DNA from: Azophilus sp964348115
Lineage (GTDB): Bacteria > Pseudomonadota > Gammaproteobacteria > Pseudomonadales > Azotimanducaceae
Length of the DNA stretch: 6,426 nucleotides
Reading direction: 5' to 3'
Assembly: GCA_964348115.1 (NCBI GenBank)
Contig: CAYGBY010000206.1
Location: 1-6,426, forward strand
Each line of letters begins with the position of its first letter. Positions within the stretch are counted from its first letter, which is position 1. Below, in pieces: positions 1 through 6,280 of this stretch. The position numbers and the translations under genes were made by a program. The notes under the pieces were generated by a model. The model was not told the origin of the DNA. It ran no database searches and worked only from the letters and a program-made list of their open reading frames with translations.

Positions 1-55
1 TTGCCATCACGCCCTTTAGGCTCCTCTGGGCTTCCGGGACTTGTTCAGAGGTTCC
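1..55 (-). mobile_element. Partial IS5-type element end, body to the left
   Basis: The outer tip is GGAACCTCTGAACAAGTC read on the minus strand from position 55. Positions 16-55 match the reverse complement of 6333-6372 with one mismatch (position 22), and 23-55 is a perfect 33-base match. Left of position 16 the two copies diverge, so this is a related element rather than the same short one. The base pattern resembles the IS5-family terminus (GGAAGGTGCGAACAAG in IS5 itself, from memory). The four bases just outside (56-59, TTAA) fit the YTAR target of the IS5 subgroup. On the minus strand, adjacent in-frame GTG (10-8) and ATG (7-5) codons could begin a transposase, but only about two codons are visible, so no gene is called. 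Confidence 0.7.
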
Positions 56-161
56 TTAACACTGTCTGGATTGGCCGTGCCCGATGCCGCAGCCGCAACT
101 GCAGCAACCCAGACAGCGTTGCGGGGCCCTTTGATTGCTGCGTCAACTGGCCGCTCCGCCC
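56..161. other. Short gap between element end and tetR stop
   Basis: This 106-base stretch holds no convincing gene. It lies downstream of the minus-strand regulator and contains a perfect 8-base inverted repeat, ctgtctgg at 62-69 and ccagacag at 109-116, around a 39-base loop. Such a hairpin could help end the regulator transcript, but the loop is long and there is no clear U tract, so a terminator is only a weak possibility. Confidence 0.4.
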
Positions 162-821
162 CTACTGCTGCTTGATGGGACGCTCCACCCGCCCGAGCAC
201 GTCCTGGAAGCTGCGCCGCAGCTCCCGCTTCAGCCAGGACAGCATCATCTGCACGGGAACCTTGGCGCCCACCACCGCGTAGGACATGGCCATGCCGTCC
301 ATCATGAACCCGGTGAGCAGGTTGGCGCGGCTGAAGGCCTCGGAAAGCGCCAAGTCCGGAAAAACCCGCATTGAAGTTTCAATCCAGGCCGCGGACATCG
401 ACTCGATGACGGGTTTGAGCACCTTGGCCAGCTCCTCATCCGTGCGGGCGGCCACTTTCAGCTCCAGAAAAACCACGGAGTCCGGGGAATTGAGCTGTTC
501 CCAATAGGCGTCTATGCCCTCCTCGACACGGCTGTAGAGGGCGCCGGCCTGCACTTGGTCTTCGGCCGCCTCATAGTCCGCGAGGCGGCGGTTGTGCAAG
601 TGCTCCACCGCCGCCCGAATGAGCTCAAAGCGGGTGGGAAAGTGGTGCAGCATGGCCCCCCGGGACACGCCGGCGGCCCCGGCGATGTTTTCGGTGGTGG
701 TGTTGGCGTAGCCCAGCCTGTAGAAACAGTCTATGGCCGCATCCAGAATGTTGATGCGGGTGTTCTCACTCTTGGTCTGCTGCCAAGTCTTGGGCTTGTC
801 CAAGGACGCTGTTGCGGACAT
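162..821 (-). CDS. TetR/AcrR-family transcriptional regulator
   Basis: A 219-residue cytoplasmic DNA-binding repressor-type protein. The N-terminal TetR domain is clear: helix 1 around residues 21-38 (TRINILDAAIDCFYRLGY), then the helix-turn-helix at about 41-62 with TTTENIAGAAGVSRGAMLHH followed by FPTRFELI. Residues 70-219 are the variable all-helical ligand-binding and dimerisation part; no specific ligand class is recognisable. The ATG at 821 was chosen because an AGGGG-type ribosome site (834-838) lies 12 bases upstream and the domain begins soon after; an ATG at 917 would add 32 residues unlike the family and lacks that support. It is divergent from the TonB-dependent receptor, the usual arrangement for a local regulator of the neighbouring gene and itself. 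Length is typical. Family assignment is secure; target and inducer are inference. Confidence 0.93.
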   Translation of the reverse strand: MSATASLDKPKTWQQTKSENTRINILDAAIDCFYRLGYANTTTENIAGAAGVSRGAMLHHFPTRFELIRAAVEHLHNRRLADYEAAEDQVQAGALYSRVEEGIDAYWEQLNSPDSVVFLELKVAARTDEELAKVLKPVIESMSAAWIETSMRVFPDLALSEAFSRANLLTGFMMDGMAMSYAVVGAKVPVQMMLSWLKRELRRSFQDVLGRVERPIKQQ

Positions 822-859
822 GGGTTTTTCTTTCCCCTGCTGCGTTCGGTGCCTGTGGT

Positions 860-890
860 TATTTAGCGACGACGCAGCCGCGTTGGTCAA
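860..890 (-). promoter_or_regulatory. Candidate promoter for the tetR gene
   Basis: On the minus strand TTGACC (890-885) matches five of six bases of the sigma-70 -35 element. It is followed after 18-19 bases by an A/T-rich CTAAATA (866-860), the only such patch in an otherwise GC-rich region. Transcription would begin near position 853 and give a leader of about 30 bases to the ATG at 821. The -10 match is poor, so this is a candidate only. Confidence 0.38.
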
Positions 891-908
891 GGGGGTGGCG
901 CCACGGGT

Positions 909-926
909 CCATCCCAAAGTCGTCCA
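909..926 (-). repeat. Inverted, diverged copy of the control-region motif
   Basis: Read on the minus strand this is tggacgactttgggatgg. It aligns with the second half of the two direct repeats (cgaacactttggaatga and cgaacgctctgggatgg) at about 12 of 17 positions each. The shared core is ACTTTGGGATG-like. With the downstream copies it makes a set of three motif occurrences, one inverted. A regulator-binding role is inference. Confidence 0.35.
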
Positions 927-942
927 CCGGCCCTCGGCAAGA

Positions 943-971
943 CCCTATACAAGCGCGAACACTTTGGAATG
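943..971 (+). repeat. Control-region direct repeat, copy 1
   Basis: A 29-base unit containing ATACAAGCGCGAAC followed by ACTTTGGAATG. It matches copy 2 at 1012-1040 in 25 of 29 positions, and all four differences are transitions. The copies start 69 bases apart. Position between the divergent start codons suggests operator sites, probably for the adjacent TetR protein or a global regulator. The repeat itself is certain; the role is inferred. Confidence 0.6.
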
Positions 972-1011
972 AGAACAGCCACTAGATGGACGCGACGGCG
1001 GTCATGCGAGG

Positions 1012-1040
1012 CCCCATACAAGCGCGAACGCTCTGGGATG
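1012..1040 (+). repeat. Control-region direct repeat, copy 2
   Basis: The second 29-base unit, with ATACAAGCGCGAAC followed by GCTCTGGGATG. It includes a short dyad, agcg-cgaa-cgct (1021-1032), that is imperfect in copy 1. It ends 110 bases before the receptor start codon, so bound protein could affect receptor transcription. No promoter element was recognised close enough to say how. Confidence 0.6.
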
Positions 1041-1139
1041 GTTCTGGGTTGGCGCCCGTTGGCTGGGGGAAGGTTCTGCTACCCATTACGACTGGGCTGG
1101 TTTAACATCTTCGCCATCGGAACGAAGGCTAGAGCACAT

Positions 1140-1145
1140 AGGAGG
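1140..1145 (+). promoter_or_regulatory. Ribosome binding site of the receptor gene
   Basis: A perfect AGGAGG lies five bases before ATG 1151 and eleven before a second in-frame ATG at 1157. The two starts would give MRMKW or MKW at the N-terminus, with no effect on the signal peptide. Confidence 0.8.
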
Positions 1146-1150
1146 GTGTT

Positions 1151-3595
1151 ATGAGGATGAAATGGGCCATTTGTGCATGGGCTTGGTTGGCGTTGCCGTG
1201 GGTGGCCAACCTTGCCGTGGCGGCGGAGCGGGACGCTTCCGGTCTGATCGAGGAGATCGTGGTCACCACCAAGCGCGGTGACGCGCAGAACGTGCAAAAC
1301 ATGGCGGAGGCGGTCACCGCCTTCTCCGGCCCGGCCTTGGAGCGGGAGTTCGCCGTCACCTTGGAGGACTTCAACCACGCCATTCCCAACGTGCAGCTGG
1401 AGCATGTGGGGCTGTTCCAGGCCGCAGCATCGTTCAACATGCGCGGCATCGGCACCGCGGGCATCGAGAGCTTCGCGGACCCGGTGGTGGCGGTGTTTGT
1501 GGACGATGCCTACTACTCGCGCAACGCCGTGGCGCTGCTGGACCTGTTTGACATCGAATCCGTCACCGCCTACCGGGGGCCGCAGGGCACCCTGTACGGC
1601 CGCAACGCCTTTGCCGGGGCCATCGCCGTGCGCACCAAGCGGCCAAGCCTTGGGGAGCGCACCTTGGAAGTTCATTTGGACGCCGGCAACGCCGGGCGGC
1701 GCAACCTCGGCGCCGTGGTCAACCATCCCTTGGGCGAGCAGGCGGCGCTGCGCTTGGCGGTCAACCACCACGAGCTTGCCGGCTTCTTCAAGAACGATGG
1801 CGTGGTGCTGGAAAGCTACAACCCGGCCACCGGCGCCCTGACCACCCGCATCGACCCGGGCAGGAAGGGCGACCGGGAGAACGGCGAAAGCTCCCTCTTG
1901 GTGCGTCCCAGCCTGCGTTTCGAGCCGAATGACGCCTGGCGCATCGATCTGGTGGGCGAATACTGGGAGGACAAAGGCGACGGCACCGCCAACTGGACGC
2001 AGTGCTACCAGCCAGGCAGCCTGCCGCCGCCCTTGGGCAACGGCCCCAGCGGTGCGCCCAGCGTGCATGCCCTGTTCGGGTTCCCTTGCAAGGACCCCTT
2101 TGGCGACAGTCGCTTCAACATCAACGGGGACGGCAGCGACCCATTCGAGGTGGGCTTCAACCTATCCCCCAACCAGACCCTGCAGGACATCTGGGGCATC
2201 ACCCTGGACAGCCAGTACGAAACGGACGTCGGCACCTTTACCTTCATTTTCAACCATCGCGATGTGGAGGAGGACATCACCACCGACACGGATGGCTACA
2301 ATTGGGATGTATTCTCCAGCACAAGGCTGCAGGCGTTCGACTCGACCCAGGCGGAACTGCGCTTCGCCACCACGCTGAACGACAACCTGGATCTGCTGTC
2401 CGGGCTGTTCTACCTGCAGGACAGCTACCGAGTGCAGCAGTACCTGTGGATCTTCCTGGACAGCGCCCTGTTTGGCGGGGGCGGCTACAGCCGGGACAAT
2501 CCTGCGGTCAGTTGGGGCACCAACGAGCAGGAACGCTACTCCGTTGCCGGCTATGTGCAGCTCGACTGGCGCTTCAACGACCATTGGACCCTGAACGCCG
2601 GCGGCCGCCTTACCTATGAGAAGAAGCACGACGTGCTGGGCATGGCGATCAACGACAGCGGCTGCCCGCCGGGCGAAACGCCGGCCACGGCGGCCTGCAA
2701 CGGGGTGCCCTTCTCCGGTTCGGACCCGACGGACGTCACGGATTTCGATCCCTCTGTGCGCTTCGGCCCGGTCAGCGAAAGCTGGACCACCTTCTCCCCC
2801 CGTCTGGGTCTGGAATACCAGGCCAGTGACGACCTGCTGTTGTTCGGCTTCTGGCAGCGGGCCTTCAAATCCGGCGGCTTCGTCAACAACGCCGGCACCT
2901 TGCCGGTGTTCTCATCCCCCTACGATGATGAGCAGGTGGATAATTTCGAGGTGGGGATGCGCAGCGATCTGTTTGACGACCGGCTGCGCCTGAACGCCAA
3001 TCTATTCTACGCGGAGTACAAGGACCTGCAGCGCGGCGTCATTCGGGCAGCGCCCACCTCCACCGGCCAGGAGACCTTCACCGACAACGCTGCGGGGGCG
3101 GAGTCCATCGGCGCGGAGCTGTCGTTTAGCTGGTCCCCCGCGCCCGGCTTCAACTTCAATGGCAACATCGGCCTTCTGGACATCGACTACAAGGGCTTTG
3201 TGGCGGACCTTACCGGCGACGGCGTGGAAACGGACAACAGCGCCCTGGACTTAGTGCGCGCCCCGAAGTGGGACCTCAGCCTAGGTGCCTCCTACGCCTT
3301 CGATCTAGCGGACATGGGCGCTCTGACGCTCGCCGCCAGATTCAGCCACACCAGCAAGATGGCCCTGACCACGCCCAATGACGTAGGCTTCATGCGCGAC
3401 GCCCTCAGAACCTTCGACGCCCAGGCTGTTTGGGAATCCGGTGACGGGCGCTACCGCTTGGCTCTGTGGGGCAAGAATCTCTCCAACAACGTCGAGCGCT
3501 TGGGCGGCACCCCGGTCGCCACCCTGTTCGCTTTCGCCGCCCCCACCCAGCCACGCCAATACGGCGCCACGCTGGTGATGTCGTTGGGTTCCTGA
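1151..3595 (+). CDS. TonB-dependent outer-membrane receptor
   Basis: An 814-residue ligand-gated beta-barrel for energy-dependent import across the outer membrane, powered by TonB-ExbBD (not in the window). Residues 1-25 are a signal peptide: basic start, hydrophobic core, AVAA before the likely cut ahead of ERD. A TonB-box-like segment IEEIVVTTKR follows at 33-42. The plug spans about 45-165, with FNMRGIG (95-101), VFVDD (115-119) and the hallmark RGPQGTLYGRNAFAGAI (142-158). The barrel fills the rest, with the typical SPRLGLEYQASDD and FKSGGFVN segments (549-579). Cys285/Cys313 and Cys505/Cys516 lie in probable surface loops and could form disulfides. The protein ends in VMSLGS, without the usual terminal aromatic residue. 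The family is certain. The ligand is unknown; this receptor class is not confined to siderophores, and the P450 neighbour favours a lipophilic ligand (inference). Confidence 0.96.
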   Translation: MRMKWAICAWAWLALPWVANLAVAAERDASGLIEEIVVTTKRGDAQNVQNMAEAVTAFSGPALEREFAVTLEDFNHAIPNVQLEHVGLFQAAASFNMRGIGTAGIESFADPVVAVFVDDAYYSRNAVALLDLFDIESVTAYRGPQGTLYGRNAFAGAIAVRTKRPSLGERTLEVHLDAGNAGRRNLGAVVNHPLGEQAALRLAVNHHELAGFFKNDGVVLESYNPATGALTTRIDPGRKGDRENGESSLLVRPSLRFEPNDAWRIDLVGEYWEDKGDGTANWTQCYQPGSLPPPLGNGPSGAPSVHALFGFPCKDPFGDSRFNINGDGSDPFEVGFNLSPNQTLQDIWGITLDSQYETDVGTFTFIFNHRDVEEDITTDTDGYNWDVFSSTRLQAFDSTQAELRFATTLNDNLDLLSGLFYLQDSYRVQQYLWIFLDSALFGGGGYSRDNPAVSWGTNEQERYSVAGYVQLDWRFNDHWTLNAGGRLTYEKKHDVLGMAINDSGCPPGETPATAACNGVPFSGSDPTDVTDFDPSVRFGPVSESWTTFSPRLGLEYQASDDLLLFGFWQRAFKSGGFVNNAGTLPVFSSPYDDEQVDNFEVGMRSDLFDDRLRLNANLFYAEYKDLQRGVIRAAPTSTGQETFTDNAAGAESIGAELSFSWSPAPGFNFNGNIGLLDIDYKGFVADLTGDGVETDNSALDLVRAPKWDLSLGASYAFDLADMGALTLAARFSHTSKMALTTPNDVGFMRDALRTFDAQAVWESGDGRYRLALWGKNLSNNVERLGGTPVATLFAFAAPTQPRQYGATLVMSLGS

Positions 3596-3600
3596 GTTCG

Positions 3601-3610
3601 CGCTCGGCCT
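3601..3610 (+). repeat. 10-base direct repeat, copy 1
   Basis: cgctcggcct is repeated exactly at 3661-3670, a 60-base period, bracketing the gap between the convergent receptor and P450 genes. The second copy overlaps the P450 stop codon. It may be a remnant of a small duplication or chance in GC-rich DNA. Confidence 0.4.
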
Positions 3611-3618
3611 TGCTTCCC

Positions 3619-3660
3619 AACGGAAAGGACGAAGGGAGGAAAGAAACAGAGGGGGAAGGA
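3619..3660 (-). terminator. Purine tract; possible Rho-dependent termination zone
   Basis: On the plus strand 39 of 42 bases are purines, the exceptions being C at 3621, 3630 and 3646. A P450 transcript running through here would therefore be rich in C and U and nearly free of G beyond the stop codon, the composition known for Rho loading sites. No stem with a U tract was found for either convergent gene. The composition is observed; Rho termination is inference. Confidence 0.25.
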
Positions 3661-3670
3661 CGCTCGGCCT
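3661..3670 (+). repeat. 10-base direct repeat, copy 2
   Basis: The second exact copy of cgctcggcct; its last two bases are part of the P450 stop codon (3671-3669 on the minus strand). Confidence 0.4.
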
Positions 3671-4922
3671 AGCCGGCTGCTCTGAAGCGCAGCGGCAGTT
3701 TGGTCAGGCCGCGCAGCAGGGCGTTGGGGGCGTAGGCTAGGTCTTCCTCCGGGCAGGCCAGTTCAAAGGCGTCGAAGCGGTCGAGCAGGGCGCGGAAGGC
3801 GACATCCATTTCCTTGCGCGCCAGGCTTGCGCCGATGCACATATGTACGCCGTAGCCGAAGGCGATGTTGCTGCGGGCGTTGGGACGCTGCACGTCGAAG
3901 CCGTGGGGTTGCGGGAATAGCGCTTCGTCCCGGTTGGCGGAGGAGAAGCGGATCTGCACCATGCTGCCCGCCGGGATTGGGGTGCCGTTGAGTTCCGTGT
4001 CCTTGGTGGCCACGCGCCACATATTGGCGGTGGGGGTGGAAAGGCGCAGCACTTCCTCAACTAGGTTGGGCACCAGCCCCCGGTCGGCCTTCAGCTTAGC
4101 GAACTGGTCCGGGTGCCTGGTCCACAGCAGCACCCCTTCGGCGATGGCGTTGGTGGTGGTTTCGTTGCCGGCGACGAGCAGCTGCTGGATGATGGAGAGC
4201 ATCTCCGGGATGTCCAAGGGGCGCTCGTTTTCGAACTTCGCGTGTACGATGTCGGAAATGATGTCGTCCCTAGGGCTGGCGCGGCGCTCCTCGATGCGTT
4301 CCGCGAAGTAGTGCTGGAAGGCGACAATGCGTTTGGCGGCCTCCACTTCCTCGTCCGGGCTGGCCATGCGCGACAACTGGGCCACGAAGCCGTCGGACCA
4401 GGACTTGAACAGTTCGTAGTCATCCAAGGGGACGCCGAGCTGGTCCGCGATCACCGTCATGGGCACCGGTTCGCAGAACTCGACGACGAGCTCCGCCTCG
4501 CCGCGGCTGGCGAAGCGGTCTATCAGGTCATGGCACAGCTTGTGGATGTAGGGCGTCAAGGTCGCCACCCGCCGGGCGGTGAACGCTTGGTTGACCAGCC
4601 CCCGGTAGCGGCGATGCACGGGCGGGTCCTGGGTGAGCATGGTGTCCACCGGCGGGTAGCCTTGGGCCTGGATCGCCAGGATGCGCGGATCGATGTCCCC
4701 TGCGTCGGCCAGCGCGAACTTGTTGGAGAAGGTGGCGTGATCCTTGGCGATGCGGGTGATGGTGTCGTAGTCGGACACGAAGAAGATGCCCGTGTGCGGG
4801 CAGTGGTGGACGGGCGCCTCGCGCCGCAGACGCTCGTTCAATTCATGGGGGCAGCCCAAGGCCTCCGGGGACAGGGGGGAAAGCTCCGCCAACGGGCGGG
4901 AAAGCAGATCAATAGCGCTCAA
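3669..4922 (-). CDS. Cytochrome P450 monooxygenase, soluble bacterial type
   Basis: A 417-residue soluble heme monooxygenase that inserts one oxygen atom of O2 into an organic substrate using electrons from a ferredoxin partner. Conserved parts in order: C-helix HRRYR (103-107, heme propionate contacts), I-helix AGNETT (251-256, oxygen activation with the acid-threonine pair), K-helix ExxR as E290-V-L-R293, and the heme loop FGYGVHMCIG with the cysteine ligand at 362. There is no membrane anchor, and the length is typical of class I bacterial P450s. The TTG at 4922 was chosen because a perfect AGGAGG lies five bases upstream; the frame stays open to a GTG at 5012, but those 30 residues are arginine-rich, unlike the family, and lack a good ribosome site. 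No ferredoxin or reductase gene is adjacent. The CYP family and substrate cannot be assigned from sequence reading. Confidence 0.96.
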   Translation of the reverse strand: MSAIDLLSRPLAELSPLSPEALGCPHELNERLRREAPVHHCPHTGIFFVSDYDTITRIAKDHATFSNKFALADAGDIDPRILAIQAQGYPPVDTMLTQDPPVHRRYRGLVNQAFTARRVATLTPYIHKLCHDLIDRFASRGEAELVVEFCEPVPMTVIADQLGVPLDDYELFKSWSDGFVAQLSRMASPDEEVEAAKRIVAFQHYFAERIEERRASPRDDIISDIVHAKFENERPLDIPEMLSIIQQLLVAGNETTTNAIAEGVLLWTRHPDQFAKLKADRGLVPNLVEEVLRLSTPTANMWRVATKDTELNGTPIPAGSMVQIRFSSANRDEALFPQPHGFDVQRPNARSNIAFGYGVHMCIGASLARKEMDVAFRALLDRFDAFELACPEEDLAYAPNALLRGLTKLPLRFRAAG

Positions 4923-4927
4923 GTCGG

Positions 4928-4933
4928 CCTCCT
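4928..4933 (-). promoter_or_regulatory. Ribosome binding site that fixes the P450 TTG start
   Basis: A perfect AGGAGG on the minus strand, five bases before TTG 4922. It decides in favour of a rare initiation codon over the more distant in-frame GTG at 5012. Confidence 0.8.
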
Positions 4934-4978
4934 GTTTTCTGCGTGTGGCGTTGCGCGGCCAAGGGCGCTGGGCTTGCG

Positions 4979-5033
4979 TACTGCTGCGCCCGTGCGCATC
5001 CCGGCGCCGCACGAAGCCCTAGGGGCAGCAGTA
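4979..5033 (-). repeat. Nested inverted repeat upstream of the P450
   Basis: The outer arms are 9 bases each (4979-4987 and 5025-5033), and inner arms of 6 bases lie at 4991-4996 and 5008-5013. Together they could fold in the leader of a P450 transcript, about 55-110 bases before its start codon, or act as a binding site in DNA. There is no downstream U tract, so it is not called a terminator. Confidence 0.35.
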
Positions 5034-5172
5034 GGCTTGGTGGGCGTACGCCGCCTCGGGCGCGGCGCAGCGCCAGATCGCCGCAGCTCCCCGGTGCGGG
5101 GCAAGGGGGCTGCGGGATTGTGCCCGGAAATGCGGCTGCGCACGGCTGCGAAGGCACCGCCGCCTGCGCGCA

Positions 5173-6192
5173 TCAGGTGCGCACCATCAGCTTGCCGGTA
5201 TTGAAGCCCTCGAACAGCTTGATCAGGGCCCTGGGCAGTTCCTTGAAGCCATCGATGACGGTGGCTTGCTGCTTCAAGCGCCCCTCGTCCATCCAGCGGC
5301 GCATCTCCCGCGCCGCCTCGCCGAAGCGGTGGGCGTAGTCAATGACGATGAACCCCTCCATGCGGGCGCGCCGGAACACCAGATTGAAGTAGTTCTTTGG
5401 GCCGGGCAGGGGGCCGGTGGCGTTGTAGCGGGAAATGCCGCCGCAGATGACGATGCGGGCATTCATGGCGATGCGGGCCATGCAGATGTCCAGGATTTCG
5501 CCGCCCACATTGTCGAAGAAGATGTTCATGCCCTTGGGGCACAGCCTGGCCACTTCCGCCTTGATGTCCGCGGTCTTGTAGTTGAAGGCGCCGTCGAAGC
5601 CCAGTTCCTCCGTGAGCCAGGCGCACTTCTCATCGCTGCCGGCCATGCCGTAGACCGTGCAGCCCTTGATCTTGGCGATCTGCCCCGCCACGCTGCCGGT
5701 GGCGCCGGCGGCGCCGCTGATCATCACCACGTCTCCTTCCTTGGGCTGGCCGATCTCCAGCAGCCCGAAGTAGGCGGTCATGCCGGTGCCGCCCAGGATG
5801 CCCAAGGCGGCGGTGGGGTCCGTGCCGGCGTCGAAGGCCCGGATGGGCACCTTGCGGCCGTCGGAGACGGCGTAGTCCTGCATCCCCAGGGCGCCGCTCA
5901 CCAACGTGCCTTCCGGGTATTTGGGGTTGTTGGAGGCGACCACAGCGCCCACCGCCCCGGCGCGCATGACGTCCCCCAACGCCAGCGGGGCCACGTAGTC
6001 CGCCCGATTCTCCATCTGCCCGCGCATGGATGGGTCCAGGGAGATGTGGCTGGTTTTGATCAGCACCTCTCCCGGTCCTGGGGAGGGCACGGCCCCCTCC
6101 TGATAGCGGAAATCAGATTCCTTCACCATGCCATGGGGCCGTGCGGCCAGCAGAAATTGACGGTTGACGCTTTCGCTCACGGTTTTGCCCAT
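5173..6192 (-). CDS. NADP-dependent oxidoreductase, medium-chain, zinc-independent
   Basis: A 339-residue cytoplasmic enzyme of the MDR superfamily, in the group with leukotriene B4 12-hydroxydehydrogenase/prostaglandin reductases and bacterial CurA-like enone reductases. It likely uses NADPH to reduce the double bond of an alpha,beta-unsaturated ketone or aldehyde. The GroES-like N-terminal part carries SLDPSMRG (51-58), the family signature usually written SLDPYMRG. The nucleotide-binding fold has LGGTGMTAYFGLL (133-145), the glycine-rich GAAGATGSVAGQ (160-171) and FDNVGGE (226-232). The C-terminus NTGKLMVR (331-338) is also typical. The catalytic and structural zinc cysteine ligands of alcohol dehydrogenases are absent. 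ATG 6192 fits the family start; a TTG at 6210 would add six residues without a ribosome site. Read in the same direction as the P450. The true substrate is unknown. Confidence 0.94.
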   Translation of the reverse strand: MGKTVSESVNRQFLLAARPHGMVKESDFRYQEGAVPSPGPGEVLIKTSHISLDPSMRGQMENRADYVAPLALGDVMRAGAVGAVVASNNPKYPEGTLVSGALGMQDYAVSDGRKVPIRAFDAGTDPTAALGILGGTGMTAYFGLLEIGQPKEGDVVMISGAAGATGSVAGQIAKIKGCTVYGMAGSDEKCAWLTEELGFDGAFNYKTADIKAEVARLCPKGMNIFFDNVGGEILDICMARIAMNARIVICGGISRYNATGPLPGPKNYFNLVFRRARMEGFIVIDYAHRFGEAAREMRRWMDEGRLKQQATVIDGFKELPRALIKLFEGFNTGKLMVRT

Positions 6193-6209
6193 CTCGCCGA
6201 AAGAAGGCA

Positions 6210-6238
6210 ATTATGCGTTGCACGCGCTAGGAAGGAAA
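6210..6238 (-). promoter_or_regulatory. Candidate promoter for the oxidoreductase
   Basis: On the minus strand CATAAT (6215-6210) matches five of six bases of the sigma-70 -10 element. TTTCCT (6238-6233) sits 17 bases upstream but matches the -35 element at only three positions. The start point would be near 6203, leaving a leader of roughly 11 bases. This is consistent with the lack of a good Shine-Dalgarno site, where only GGCGAG abuts the ATG. Confidence 0.33.
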
Positions 6239-6280
6239 CCCCGTCGGCAACCTTCAGGCTTGGCGGCAAACGCGCTGAGA

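Larger units (their letters stand above)
822..1150. other. Divergent control region between tetR and receptor gene
   Basis: A 329-base non-coding stretch between two divergently read genes. It contains a plausible minus-strand promoter (860-890), two near-identical direct repeats (943-971 and 1012-1040) and a related inverted half (909-926). The plus-strand receptor has a strong ribosome site at 1140-1145, but no convincing -35/-10 pair is visible; TAACAT at 1103-1108 is a weak -10 candidate without a good -35. Short open frames here look incidental. Confidence 0.6.
4923..5172. other. Gap between oxidoreductase and P450 genes, with inverted repeats
   Basis: A 250-base very GC-rich stretch between two genes read in the same direction, too long for tight coupling. 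A 9-base perfect inverted repeat, tactgctgc (4979-4987) and gcagcagta (5025-5033), encloses a second pair, cgtgcg (4991-4996) and cgcacg (5008-5013). A 10-base palindrome ggcgtacgcc lies at 5043-5052, a small ccccg-gtg-cgggg stem at 5089-5101, and cggctgcg is repeated at 5133-5140 and 5143-5150. No convincing promoter, terminator with U tract, or coding region was found. Confidence 0.5.

Noticed and set aside
62..116. Strong intrinsic terminator for tetR
   Set aside because: The 8-base arms are perfect but the loop is 39 bases and only TGTTAA follows, so no firm call is made.
1..282. An open plus-strand frame starting within the element end
   Set aside because: It crosses the element boundary and the antisense of tetR, with no start signal or similarity.
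822..917. Extension of the TetR protein to an ATG at 917
   Set aside because: The added 32 residues are unlike the family and would place the candidate promoter inside the gene; ATG 821 has a ribosome site.
1059..1089. Sigma-54 or sigma-70 promoter for the receptor
   Set aside because: TTGGCT is present, but the GG-to-GC spacing does not fit sigma-54 and no acceptable -10 lies at 16-19 bases.
1079..2068. A 329-codon open frame on the minus strand opposite the receptor start
   Set aside because: It overlaps the receptor signal peptide and plug on the other strand, shows no domain, and has the glycine-, alanine- and valine-rich make-up typical of antisense frames in GC-rich genes.
5176..5185. 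Perfect palindrome ggtgcgcacc at the oxidoreductase end
   Set aside because: It lies within coding sequence at the last codons, and 10-base palindromes are common in GC-rich DNA.
4113..5204. A 363-codon plus-strand open frame opposite the P450
   Set aside because: It covers the strongly conserved P450 in antisense, has no recognisable motif, and its composition matches antisense readings.
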